Made by a program: the position numbers and the translations under genes. The notes beneath the pieces are model-generated. The model saw only the letters and a list, made by a program, of their open reading frames with translations. It made no database searches and was not told the DNA's origin. Shown here in pieces: positions 42,373 to 50,808 of a DNA stretch of 64,000 nt; the first letter of the stretch is position 1; the number at the start of each line of letters is the position of its first letter. Origin of the DNA: JABDJL01 sp963664065 (GTDB lineage Bacteria > Pseudomonadota > Gammaproteobacteria > Xanthomonadales > SZUA-36); assembly GCA_963664065.1 (NCBI GenBank), contig OY760942.1, forward strand, positions 682,001-746,000. The letters are read 5' to 3'.

Positions 42373-43670
42373 GAGGCCTCCATGCTGTTAAGCCGGTATT
42401 CGACCGCCATGCGGTGAGCTTCCAGGCCTTCAGCAGCAGCGAGCTTTGAAGCGACTGGTCCGGCAGTTTGCAATCCTTCCGGGCTGGCAGACTGCAGGGT
42501 CATGCGGCGCATGAAATCAACTACTGAAAGCCCACCATAGGCGCGTGCGTATCCATATGTCGGTAGCACGTGATTGGTGCCGGAGCAATAATCACCAAGC
42601 GACTCCGGGGTCCAGGCACCCACGAAGACGGAACCGGCGGTAGTGATGCGTTCTGAATAGCCGGCAGCGTCTCTGCAGTTGATGATCAGATGTTCCGGCG
42701 CATAGCGATTGCTGATATCAACCGCTTCATCAATTTTATCGACCTTGATCAGGCGCAGTGACCGAAGAGATCTGGACAGGATTTCTGCACGGGGCAGATC
42801 AGCGGCCATTTTGAAAATCCGGTCCTCAACTGTCTGTAACAGTTCAAGCGTGTCACTGATCAGAATGGTCTGTGAGTCGGGACCATGTTCAGCCTGGGAA
42901 AGCAGGTCCCAGCAGAGCGCTACCGGGTCTGCTGATTTGTCTGCAATGACCAATACTTCCGAAGGTCCAGCCGGCATATCCTGCGCAGCGCCATCCGGTG
43001 TTGACGCGACCTGGCGTTTGGCCTCGGTAACCCAGGCATTGCCCGGGCCGAACAACTTGACACATTTCGGTACGCTTTCGGTACCGAAGGCCATTGCCGC
43101 AATGGCCTGGGCACCACCCAGCCTGAAAATGCTGCTGATACCGCAGCGATCGGCAGCGGCCAGCACAGCGGGGTTGCTCGACCCGTCCGCTGAGGGCGGT
43201 GTACAGAGAATAACCTTGTCACATCCTGCCAGGCCGGCTGGAATGGCAAGCATCAAGACGGTGGAAATCAGTGGCGCCGTACCGCCGGGGATATATAAGC
43301 CTGCCGGGGAAATCGGAAGATATCGCGACTCACAGACTAGTCCTTTTGCGGTTTCCACCTTAATCCCTTGCACCATCCCGGCATTGTGAAATTCCCGGAT
43401 TCGCGAGATGGCAGAGTCAATGGCATCCAGTAAATCAGCTTCGCACTCTGAAGCCGCCGCGTGGATTTGTTCAGCACCAACTGCCAGGGCCTCAATTTCG
43501 ACCTGATCAAACTCCAGGTTGAACCTTCGCAACGCTGCATCCCCCTCGTTTATTACTGCAGCGATAATTTTTTCAACAGCAGCTTCGACTTCGCTGGAAC
43601 GAATATCCGGGCGCAGCAGTGCCGCCGTTTTCTCAGTGCTGTCCAATTGTGGCCACAGAAGGATTTGCAT
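42369..43670 (-). CDS. hisD: Histidinol dehydrogenase
   Basis: 433 residues from ATG 43670, two bases after hisG. Motifs: YIPGGTAPLISTVLMLAIPA, FRLGGAQAIAAMAFGTESV, FGPGNAWVTEAKRQVAS, the zinc-site DMPAGPSEVLVIAD, and AEHGPDSQTILI. It performs the last two oxidations, histidinol to histidine, with NAD and zinc. All motifs are present. Confidence 0.97.
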   Translation of the reverse strand: MQILLWPQLDSTEKTAALLRPDIRSSEVEAAVEKIIAAVINEGDAALRRFNLEFDQVEIEALAVGAEQIHAAASECEADLLDAIDSAISRIREFHNAGMVQGIKVETAKGLVCESRYLPISPAGLYIPGGTAPLISTVLMLAIPAGLAGCDKVILCTPPSADGSSNPAVLAAADRCGISSIFRLGGAQAIAAMAFGTESVPKCVKLFGPGNAWVTEAKRQVASTPDGAAQDMPAGPSEVLVIADKSADPVALCWDLLSQAEHGPDSQTILISDTLELLQTVEDRIFKMAADLPRAEILSRSLRSLRLIKVDKIDEAVDISNRYAPEHLIINCRDAAGYSERITTAGSVFVGAWTPESLGDYCSGTNHVLPTYGYARAYGGLSVVDFMRRMTLQSASPEGLQTAGPVASKLAAAEGLEAHRMAVEYRLNSMEAS

Positions 43671-43672
43671 GT

Positions 43673-44572
43673 TCAGGCCAACATTTTCTCAACTGGCAGT
43701 ACCAGGATGGCAGATGCTCCGGCAGCTTTCAGTGCTTCGAGATGCTCCCAAAACAGGGTTTCGCGGCAAACCGCGTGTACGGCTACACGTTCCGGCATGC
43801 CTTCCAGATCCATCAGGCTTGGGTGTTCAGCCCCGGGCAGTAACTGGGTAATTTCCTTAAGAGCAGATCGCGGAGCGTGCAGCATCACGTATTTACTCTC
43901 TGCCGCCTGCAGAACGCCGTCGAGACGTGAAAGCAGGCGGTCGAGCAATTTCGATTTCTCGGTGACAAGTTTCCTGTCGGGTGTATAGAGCGCTGCAGTG
44001 CTTTCAAACAGGGTTTCCAGTTCCCGCAGGTGATTGGCTCGCAGTGTTGTGCCGGTAGAAACCAGGTCGGAAATTGCATCGGCGGTGCCCAGGCCAGGGG
44101 CGATTTCAACCGAACCAGAAAGCTCGACAATTTTTGCCGAAATACCCTGCTGGCTGAGCAGGCTGCGAGTTAGAGCAGGATAGGATGTGGCGATCCGGCA
44201 ATCATTCAGCTCTGCAGCAGATTCAATAGAGGAATTTTCTGGTACCGCCAGCGAAAGGCGGCAGCCCCCAAAGCGGAGTTTACGAAGTTGCCGCAAGCCG
44301 TTTCCGTTGTTCCGTTCAAGCATCACTTCTTGTGCAATGTTTTCACCGACGATTCCGAGTTCGCAAACACCGTCCAGCAACATGCGCGGAATGTCATCAT
44401 CGCGGACCAGCAACAGGTCGACTGGAAAATCCTTGCCGTACCAGAACAACTTGTCTTTGCTGCGTGCAAATCGCAAGCCACAACTCTGCAGCAGTTTCAG
44501 TGAGCGCTCAGACAAGCGTCCGGATTTCTGTATGGCTACCCTGATTCGAGAAATATTATTTGTTTCAGGCAT
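43673..44572 (-). CDS. hisG: ATP phosphoribosyltransferase, long form
   Basis: 299 residues from ATG 44572, one base after the regulator's stop. Catalytic part: RVAIQKSGRLSERSLKLLQSC, LLVRDDDIPRMLLDG and the PRPP loop region DAISDLVSTGTTLRAN. The extra C-terminal domain (residues about 225-299) is the allosteric histidine-binding domain of long-form HisG, so no HisZ is needed. First step of the pathway and feedback point. Confidence 0.96.
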   Translation of the reverse strand: MPETNNISRIRVAIQKSGRLSERSLKLLQSCGLRFARSKDKLFWYGKDFPVDLLLVRDDDIPRMLLDGVCELGIVGENIAQEVMLERNNGNGLRQLRKLRFGGCRLSLAVPENSSIESAAELNDCRIATSYPALTRSLLSQQGISAKIVELSGSVEIAPGLGTADAISDLVSTGTTLRANHLRELETLFESTAALYTPDRKLVTEKSKLLDRLLSRLDGVLQAAESKYVMLHAPRSALKEITQLLPGAEHPSLMDLEGMPERVAVHAVCRETLFWEHLEALKAAGASAILVLPVEKMLA

Positions 44573-44573
44573 G

Positions 44574-44882
44574 CTATTTCTCCTCCAGTCGGTTCAGCGC
44601 GACCTGGTAACCGCCTTCGCCCATGTGTTTAAAACGAGCTACCCTGCCGATTGTCGTGACACTGACACCGGTTCTTTGTGCTATATCGCGATAGCTCAAG
44701 CCCTCGCGCAGCAAAAGCACGACCTGCCAGCGGTCGAACATGGCTTCCAGTTCGGCCGGTGTACAAAGGTCGGTAAGGAACTGTCCGACTTCTTTCCTGG
44801 TTTGAAGTGCCAGGATGGCTGCAAGCATTGAGTTTGCTGCCTTATCCAGTTCAGATTGTTGTTTGGCATTGTGATGTTTCAT
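44574..44882 (-). CDS. YerC/TrpR-family regulator leading the his operon
   Basis: 102 residues from ATG 44882. TrpR-type helix-turn-helix: LTDLCTPAELEAMFDRWQVV, LLLREGLSYRDIAQRTGVSV, TTIGRVARFKHMGEGGY. It is the first gene of the his unit, one base before hisG. In some gammaproteobacteria a TrpR-like protein at this place is thought to control his or trp genes. Autoregulation via GTATTAATAC at 44894 is my inference. Ligand (perhaps histidine or tryptophan) is unknown. Confidence 0.85.
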   Translation of the reverse strand: MKHHNAKQQSELDKAANSMLAAILALQTRKEVGQFLTDLCTPAELEAMFDRWQVVLLLREGLSYRDIAQRTGVSVTTIGRVARFKHMGEGGYQVALNRLEEK

Positions 44883-44893
44883 GTTGTATCAAT

Positions 44894-44903
44894 GTATTAA
44901 TAC
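44894..44903. promoter_or_regulatory. Candidate operator of the his regulator, GTATTAATAC
   Basis: Perfect 10-bp palindrome 12 bases upstream of the regulator start, followed by a second AT-rich half (CGTTAATATTAG). No his attenuator peptide or terminator hairpin is seen in the leader (192 bases to the next gene). Confidence 0.45.
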
Positions 44904-45074
44904 GTTAATATTAGCCGTTACGAATGACACTGGCAACACTTTTTTTGGTAAACGAAAATGCGACGCAGAATTGGCAGGGTCTGGCATTTGTTATTTTCGG
45001 GGTTTAAACCTTTTTAAGACGGATGGCATCAAATCCTGCAACAGAACACAGAAGAATTTTTAAGGAGAGAAGAA

Positions 45075-45839
45075 ATGGGTTTCAGGTCAATATTCCTGGC
45101 GGCCGCTTTGCTGGCCGCAAATGGTGTATCCGCGGATGTTACCGAGGAACAGACATTCAGTTACGAGCTTGCCGATGGAGGCAGGATCAGTGTTGATAAT
45201 GTGAACGGAAATGTGACGGTTGTCGGTGGTTCAGGTAATGCTGTAGAAATCGTTGCAATCAAGAAAGGCAAAAATCAGGACATACTGGACGAAATTGAAA
45301 TCAGTATTGATCACTCCTCTGACGCTATCCGGATCGAAACTGAATTCCCTGACAAAGGCGTGAAAGGCTGGTTTTCATGGGGCGACGGTAATCGGGGGAG
45401 CGTGAGCTACACCATCACTGTGCCATCCAGCGCAAACCTGGAGTCTGTTGAGTCTGTTAACGGTAACGTGGAAATCTCCGGTGTCAGTGGTGTGGTCAAG
45501 GCATCTACTGTTAACGGTTCAATCAAAGCCTCAGACCTTACTGGCAACGCCAGGATAGAAACGGTAAACGGTTCTGTTGCAGCTACATTCGCCTCCCTGT
45601 CGGGTCAGCAAAAGGCAATTTGTGAGTCCGTCAATGGCCGCTTAACAATAAACCTGCCGAAGGATGCTGATACCAGTGTGTCCGCCGAGACTATAAATGG
45701 TGGAATTGACGGTAGCGATTTTGGCCTGGAAACCAACAAGGGATTTATTGGCCGCGACCTGAAAGGTGATATCGGTAACGGAAGTGCTCGTCTGTCCCTT
45801 AGCACAGTGAATGGCGCGATCAAGATTCGCAGTAACTGA
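45075..45839 (+). CDS. DUF4097-type exported repeat protein
   Basis: 254 residues from ATG 45075 with AGGAGAGAAG upstream. A signal peptide (FLAAALLAANGVSAD) is followed by repeated units with VNGN/VNGS (about every 17-20 residues from residue 40: VNGNVTVVGG, VNGNVEISG, VNGSIKASD, VNGSVAATF, VNGRLTINL, INGGIDGSD, VNGAIKIRS). This is the DUF4097 right-handed beta-helix pattern, probably periplasmic or surface. Function unknown. A strong terminator follows. Confidence 0.85.
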   Translation: MGFRSIFLAAALLAANGVSADVTEEQTFSYELADGGRISVDNVNGNVTVVGGSGNAVEIVAIKKGKNQDILDEIEISIDHSSDAIRIETEFPDKGVKGWFSWGDGNRGSVSYTITVPSSANLESVESVNGNVEISGVSGVVKASTVNGSIKASDLTGNARIETVNGSVAATFASLSGQQKAICESVNGRLTINLPKDADTSVSAETINGGIDGSDFGLETNKGFIGRDLKGDIGNGSARLSLSTVNGAIKIRSN

Positions 45840-45866
45840 ATCACGCTTCTATAGTTTTACTACAAG

Positions 45867-45895
45867 ACCCGGCGTTGAAAAACGCCGGGTTTTTT
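45867..45895 (+). terminator. Rho-independent terminator of the DUF4097 gene
   Basis: Stem ACCCGGCGTT/AACGCCGGGT (45867-45876, 45881-45890), GAAA loop, then five T. Confidence 0.93.
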
Positions 45896-45983
45896 ATGTC
45901 CGCTAAAAAGTCCGCGGATCCTTATACTCCTGAATAACTTGGTATAGCTCGTGTTTTGACGTATTATCAATTAAATATATTAC

Positions 45984-45993
45984 TGATATATCA
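45984..45993. promoter_or_regulatory. Candidate GntR operator TGATATATCA
   Basis: Perfect 10-bp palindrome 23 bases upstream of the first gene of the hydroxyproline-like operon, in a very AT-rich promoter. The operon encodes its own GntR-family regulator as gene 2. Confidence 0.45.
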
Positions 45994-46016
45994 TATATTA
46001 ATTACAGGACAATTTT

Positions 46017-46916
46017 ATGGGTTCGATCAACTGGCGCGGCGTATTTCCGGCCGTTACGACCAAATTCAAAGCAGATTACGACCTGGATTTCGATGCCATG
46101 GAGCAACATCTGGAATTTCAGTTAGAAGCGGGCGTCCACGGCATCATTATCTTAGGCTCACTGGGTGAGAACTCGACCCTTGATATGACCGAGAAACTGG
46201 AAATGGTCCGCTTTTATTCAACTATGCTTGCAGAGCGGGTTCCATTGGTGGTTTGTATTGCAGAATCGGCTACCCGGGAGGCGTTGAAGCTGCTGGAGGA
46301 CGCTACCGCAGCCGGAGCTGACGGGTTTATGTTACTGCCACCGATGCGCTATGCCAGTGACACCAGGGAAACTCTTGAGTTCTTCCGGATAATTGGCAGT
46401 GCATCCAGGCGCCCGATCATGTTGTACAACAACCCGATTGCGTACGGCACTGACATTACCCCCGGGGACTTTGCCAGCCTGGCTGATGTAGCCGCGTTTG
46501 AAGCAATCAAGGAATCTGCCGCGGATACGCGCCGTTTTCCCGGGATCAGGTATCACACGGGTGATCGCTACGCCCTGTTTTGCGGCGTTGATGATATTGC
46601 TTTTGAATGCTTCAGCATGGGAGCTGTAGGTTGGGTGGCGGGACTGGTTGTCGCATTCCCTCGCGAAACACTCAGGCTGTACGAACTGATGTCGGCGGGC
46701 AAATGGGAGGAAGCGCGAAAATTGTATGAATGGTTCCTCCCTCTTCTGCATTTGGATATAGGCAGCAAGTTTGTACAGCAGATCAAGCTGATTGAGGAAC
46801 TACACGGGGTCGGATCGGCCCGGGTGCGCGCGCCAAGACTGGAACTGGAAGGTGAGGAAGCAGCGCAGGTCCGCAAAGTTTACCAACAAGCCATGGCAAG
46901 CCACCCCGGACTGTGA
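46017..46916 (+). CDS. DapA-family aldolase/deaminase, probable pyrroline-4-hydroxy-2-carboxylate deaminase (LhpC-like)
   Basis: 299 residues from ATG 46017. DHDPS family TIM barrel: RGVFPAVTTKFKADYDLDF, ILGSLGENSTLDMTEK, LYNNPIAYGTDI (Tyr) and the Schiff-base Lys in AFEAIKESAAD. In hydroxyproline clusters this family deaminates Hpr cis-pathway intermediate to 2-oxoglutarate semialdehyde; the neighbours (D-amino-acid-type oxidase, 4-hydroxyproline epimerase) support that. Sequence alone could also fit other DapA-like lyases. Coupled to the GntR gene by a GTGA overlap. Confidence 0.75.
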   Translation: MGSINWRGVFPAVTTKFKADYDLDFDAMEQHLEFQLEAGVHGIIILGSLGENSTLDMTEKLEMVRFYSTMLAERVPLVVCIAESATREALKLLEDATAAGADGFMLLPPMRYASDTRETLEFFRIIGSASRRPIMLYNNPIAYGTDITPGDFASLADVAAFEAIKESAADTRRFPGIRYHTGDRYALFCGVDDIAFECFSMGAVGWVAGLVVAFPRETLRLYELMSAGKWEEARKLYEWFLPLLHLDIGSKFVQQIKLIEELHGVGSARVRAPRLELEGEEAAQVRKVYQQAMASHPGL

Positions 46917-47572
46917 TTCCGGAGTCGGCCCAAACAGCTCCGGTCGGGAGCCTTGCCGATCGGGCCTACATGGGCCTGGAAGAGCTATTGGTTACATTGC
47001 GGCTGTCACCGGGAAGTCTTGTGCAGGGAAAAGACCTCGCAACAGCGATCGGGATTGGACGTACACCTACCAGGGAAGCCGTCCAGAAGCTGGCCGGGCA
47101 GGGCCTGTTGAGGGTGATGCCCAGAAAAGGCCTGATGGTTACGCCGGTGTTGCGCTCGGAATTACGCCAGGTCATTGAAGCCAGGCGGGTACTTGAACGC
47201 CTGCTGGTAGTAAAAGCCGGCGAACGTGCAGATTCAGATCAGCGAATGGCCCTTGAAATGCTGGCCTCACATATTGAGCAGTCTAGCGAGGATCTAGGGG
47301 CTTTCCTGAGGCTGGACCGGCGATTGGACCAATTGCTTGACTCAGCATGCGGCAACCAATACCTGGTGCAGGCACTTTCCCCGTTACATACACATTGCAG
47401 GCGTCTTTGGTATCTTCACCATCACAAGATGGATTTATCCGTATCAGCAGATATGCACGCAAGCCTGGCCAGATCGGTCGCCAAGGCTGACGGGTCTGGC
47501 GCAATCAGGTCATTGAATGGGATCATATCGGCTCTGGAAGATCTGGTTGGAGGCCTGGATGCCATCAGTTGA
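46913..47572 (+). CDS. GntR family regulator, FCD-type
   Basis: 219 residues from GTG 46913. N-terminal winged helix (GSLVQGKDLATAIGIGRTPT, REAVQKLAGQGLLRVM, RKGLMVTPV) and a helical C-terminal FCD ligand domain with RRVLERLLVVKAGE and HTHCRRLWYLHHH, containing likely metal or ligand His. Placed as gene 2 of the operon it probably controls, with the palindrome at 45984 as candidate site. Ligand may be a hydroxyproline-pathway compound (inference). Confidence 0.85.
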   Translation: MIPESAQTAPVGSLADRAYMGLEELLVTLRLSPGSLVQGKDLATAIGIGRTPTREAVQKLAGQGLLRVMPRKGLMVTPVLRSELRQVIEARRVLERLLVVKAGERADSDQRMALEMLASHIEQSSEDLGAFLRLDRRLDQLLDSACGNQYLVQALSPLHTHCRRLWYLHHHKMDLSVSADMHASLARSVAKADGSGAIRSLNGIISALEDLVGGLDAIS

Positions 47573-48827
47573 GACTCACGGTGATATAAAGCATGTCGCT
47601 GTCATCGGTGCCGGCACCGTGGGTTCAAGCTGTGCCTGGCATCTCAAGAGGAACGGATTCGAGGTGACGGTTATCGACCCTGTTTTACCCGGACAATCGA
47701 CAAGTTATGGGAATGCAGGCTGCATATCATGTTCCAATATCATGCCGTCTTCATACCCGGGTGTTATCCGGGACATTCCGGGATGGCTGTTTGATTCCCT
47801 GGGTCCTCTCAAAATTCGTTGGGTAGATTTCCCCCGGCTCATTCCCTGGTTATGGCGATTCTGGCGTTCCGGCTCCATGGAAAGTGTTCAATGGTCATCA
47901 AATGCCCAGGCCAGGCTGATGAGACGCGTTACCGCAGATTACGACCAAATACTCGCGGACACAAATTTTGCCCATATGCGAAAGTCGAGAGGTCTCATTT
48001 CAATTTATGACAGCCGTGATGAATTCGAGAAAAATTACTGGCAATTAGAACTCAAGGAATCGCTTGGCTTTGAATGGCAACACCTCGGCCCGGCCGAATT
48101 GAAAATCATGGTGCCGGAGATACATCTACATGACGGCATGGCCGTATACCTCCCGGATTGGCAACATGTGATTGACCCAGGCAAGCTTACAGCCAGGTTT
48201 GCGGAAGCCTGCTTTGAAGCCGGTGGAAGCTGGGTGCAGGACAAAGTCATAAAAGCCGAGGCATCAGGAAGCGGCGTATCATTAACTACAGAAAGTGGAA
48301 AAAACATTGCCGCAGACGCAATGGTGGTGGCAGCGGGTGCCTGGTCGAATTCGATTGCAGAACAGCTCGACTACAAAGTGCCGCTGACACCCAAGCGTGG
48401 CTACCATTCGATGATTGCCAACCCGGGTCTTCAGTTAGGCTACCCGGTAATGTCCATGTCCCACTTATTCGTTATGACCCAGATGCAAGCCGGACTCCGG
48501 GTAGCAGGTTTAGCTGAATTTGCCGCGCTGGATGCTGAACCGGAGTACAGCCGGGCAAAAATATTGCTGACACTTGCAAAGCATTACCTGCCCGACCTGC
48601 AGTGTGAAGGCGTAGACGAGTGGATGGGACAGCGCCCGATGATGGTGGACTCCGTTCCTGTGATCTCACCTTCACCTTCCCACGCAAACGTGTTTTATGC
48701 CTTTGGACACGGGCACTACGGTCTTACCCAGGGCCCGACTACCGGCAAAATCATCACCGCTATGGTTTCAGGCCAGGTGCCGGAAATAGATGTTGAAGAT
48801 TATCGCTTTGACAGATTTCAAAATTAA
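47559..48827 (+). CDS. FAD-dependent D-amino acid oxidase, probable cis-4-hydroxy-D-proline dehydrogenase (LhpB-like)
   Basis: 422 residues from ATG 47559, with GGAGG upstream, overlapping the GntR gene by 14 bases. DAO fold: VAVIGAGTVGSSCAWHLKRN (FAD GxGxxG), TSYGNAGCISCS, GLTARF-type region near PGKLTARFAEACFEAGGSW, AMVVAAGAWSN, and YAFGHGHYGLTQGPTTGKI at the end. DadA-like enzymes in such clusters oxidise cis-4-hydroxy-D-proline to pyrroline-4-hydroxy-2-carboxylate. Coupled to the epimerase by TAATG. Confidence 0.85.
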   Translation: MPSVETHGDIKHVAVIGAGTVGSSCAWHLKRNGFEVTVIDPVLPGQSTSYGNAGCISCSNIMPSSYPGVIRDIPGWLFDSLGPLKIRWVDFPRLIPWLWRFWRSGSMESVQWSSNAQARLMRRVTADYDQILADTNFAHMRKSRGLISIYDSRDEFEKNYWQLELKESLGFEWQHLGPAELKIMVPEIHLHDGMAVYLPDWQHVIDPGKLTARFAEACFEAGGSWVQDKVIKAEASGSGVSLTTESGKNIAADAMVVAAGAWSNSIAEQLDYKVPLTPKRGYHSMIANPGLQLGYPVMSMSHLFVMTQMQAGLRVAGLAEFAALDAEPEYSRAKILLTLAKHYLPDLQCEGVDEWMGQRPMMVDSVPVISPSPSHANVFYAFGHGHYGLTQGPTTGKIITAMVSGQVPEIDVEDYRFDRFQN

Positions 48828-49843
48828 TGGCCATCCCTTCAGCCACCACCTTTGATTGTATCGATGCTCATACCTGTGGCAACCCGGTACGACTGGTTGT
48901 CCAGGGGGCGCCGGAGCTTGAAGGTCAAACCATGCTGGACAAGCGTGCTCATTTCCTCGGCGAATATGACTGGATTCGTACCTCGCTGATGTTTGAACCA
49001 AGGGGTCACTCAATTATGAGTGGCAGCATTCTTTACCCCACAAGCATGGCGGACTGTGACGCCGGTGTACTGTTTATTGAAACGTCCGGATGCCTGCCCA
49101 TGTGCGGTCATGGCCTGATAGGCACGGTTACCATTGCGGTGGAAAACCACCTGGTTCAGCCTGCAACACCCGGCGAACTTCACCTAGAAACGCCGGCAGG
49201 GAAAGTCTCGGCCAGCTATATCGAGGAAAACGGCAAAGTTCGCTCGGTCAGGATCACCAATGTCCCTTCTTTTCTTTATGCCAGCAAACTGGTGGTTGAC
49301 TGTCCCGAGCTGGGTGGCGATCTCAGCGTGGATGTCGCTTACGGAGGGAATTTTTACGCCATCGTCGAGCCGCAGGAAACCTACCGGGATCTTTCGGTAT
49401 TGTCGGCCAGTGACATTCTCAGGATCAGCCCACGGCTGCGCGAGCGTCTAAACGAGAAGTACAGTTTCCACCACCCTGTAGATGAAAGAATTTCAGGCCT
49501 GAGCCACCTGCTGTGGACCGGCGAGCCTCGACAAGCTGGATCGGATGGACGAAACGCGGTTTTCTATGGTAACCAGGCTATTGACCGTTCGCCCTGCGGT
49601 ACCGGCACTTCATCAAGAATGGCTCAGCTTGCTGCCAGGGGGATGTTGAACCCCGGTGATGAATATGTGCATGAAAGCTATATAGGCAGCCAGTTCACCG
49701 GTCGTATTGAGCACCGGTGCAGAGTGGGCACTTATGATGCCATTGTGCCCAGTATTGAAGGCTGGGCCCGTATCTACGGTCGCAACAGCATTACGGTTGA
49801 CCCTGCAGATGATCCGTACTGGCAGGGCTTCATGGTTGACTGA
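48827..49843 (+). CDS. 4-hydroxyproline epimerase (proline racemase superfamily)
   Basis: 338 residues from ATG 48827, one base into the previous stop. Both catalytic Cys are present: LPMCGHGLIG and RSPCGTGTSSRM, the Cys/Cys pair of racemases and epimerases. HTCGNPVRL, MFEPRGHSIMSGSI and the ESYIGSQFTGRIE ending fit 4-hydroxyproline epimerase, which turns trans-4-hydroxy-L-proline into cis-4-hydroxy-D-proline. Product is the substrate of the preceding oxidase. The next gene starts inside its stop (TGATG). Confidence 0.88.
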   Translation: MAIPSATTFDCIDAHTCGNPVRLVVQGAPELEGQTMLDKRAHFLGEYDWIRTSLMFEPRGHSIMSGSILYPTSMADCDAGVLFIETSGCLPMCGHGLIGTVTIAVENHLVQPATPGELHLETPAGKVSASYIEENGKVRSVRITNVPSFLYASKLVVDCPELGGDLSVDVAYGGNFYAIVEPQETYRDLSVLSASDILRISPRLRERLNEKYSFHHPVDERISGLSHLLWTGEPRQAGSDGRNAVFYGNQAIDRSPCGTGTSSRMAQLAARGMLNPGDEYVHESYIGSQFTGRIEHRCRVGTYDAIVPSIEGWARIYGRNSITVDPADDPYWQGFMVD

Positions 49844-50808
49844 TGCGTCTTATTTCTGCCGCGGAAATACCAGAATTGTTGCCTATGGATCAATTGATTC
49901 CCTTGATGGGTGAAGCATTTTGCCTGATCTCAACCCAGCAGGCTTCGGTGGCCAAAAGACAGGTATTGGAATTGGCTTCAGGGACCGGCCTGTTGATGGG
50001 AGCAGCACTGGATACGAAAGGGATCGCAGCCAAACTGGTGTCTGTAATGCCGGCCAACCTCGAACATAACCTGCCGGGCAGCATTGGCCTGGTATTGCTG
50101 ATGGATGCAGGCAACGGATCGCCGCTTGCCTTGATGGATGGCACCTGCCTGACCGCCATTCGGACTGCAGCGTTGAATGCATTCGCCATCGATCTGTTAT
50201 CACGCCCACAATCCCGTACAGCCCTGTTGGTTGGCTGCGGCACCCAGGCGGCTGCGCAACTGCTTGGGCTTTCCAGTGTCCGCCAGCTCGAAGAAATCCG
50301 CGTGATGGGGCGGGACGAACTTCGAACTGAGGCATTTGTAGATCACAACCAGTCATTGTTGGAAGCGAAATTACGTGTCTTCATGGATCCTTTGATTGCC
50401 ATGCAGGATGTGGACATCATTGTCGCGGCTACAAACAGCCACGGTCCGGTGCTTCCCGGTCGGCTGGTTCCCACTGGCTGTCACGTCAGCGGTATTGGCA
50501 GCTTCAAGCGCGGGATGTGTGAATTTGATAATGAAATACTATCGAAGGCGTCCATATTCGTCGAAAATCGTCTAAGCGCATCAATTGAAGCGGGAGAATT
50601 AATCAGTGCGATGGAGGCTGGCACCACCCGGGTGGAAGCCTGGACTGAAATTGGAGAAGTGTTGAGCGGATTACGTCCGGGTCGCGAGTCAGAGGCCGAG
50701 ATTACATTCTTTAAATCCGTAGGCCATTCAGTATTTGACCTGTTGGCCGCCCATGCAGTCTGGCGCACCGCGACAGAGCAGGATATCGGCACCGTGTGGC
50801 AGCCATGA
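49843..50808 (+). CDS. Ornithine cyclodeaminase/mu-crystallin family, probable pyrroline-2-carboxylate reductase (LhpI-like)
   Basis: 321 residues from ATG 49843. NAD(P)-binding OCD fold: SVMPANLEHNLPGSIGLVLLM, DGTCLTAIRTAALNAFAIDLL, TALLVGCGTQAAAQ, DVDIIVAATNSHGPV, HVSGIGSFKRGMCE. In trans-3-hydroxyproline pathways this family reduces delta1-pyrroline-2-carboxylate to proline. Its coupling with the next gene (ATGA) supports this. Ornithine cyclodeaminase activity is unlikely in this context. Confidence 0.8.
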   Translation: MRLISAAEIPELLPMDQLIPLMGEAFCLISTQQASVAKRQVLELASGTGLLMGAALDTKGIAAKLVSVMPANLEHNLPGSIGLVLLMDAGNGSPLALMDGTCLTAIRTAALNAFAIDLLSRPQSRTALLVGCGTQAAAQLLGLSSVRQLEEIRVMGRDELRTEAFVDHNQSLLEAKLRVFMDPLIAMQDVDIIVAATNSHGPVLPGRLVPTGCHVSGIGSFKRGMCEFDNEILSKASIFVENRLSASIEAGELISAMEAGTTRVEAWTEIGEVLSGLRPGRESEAEITFFKSVGHSVFDLLAAHAVWRTATEQDIGTVWQP

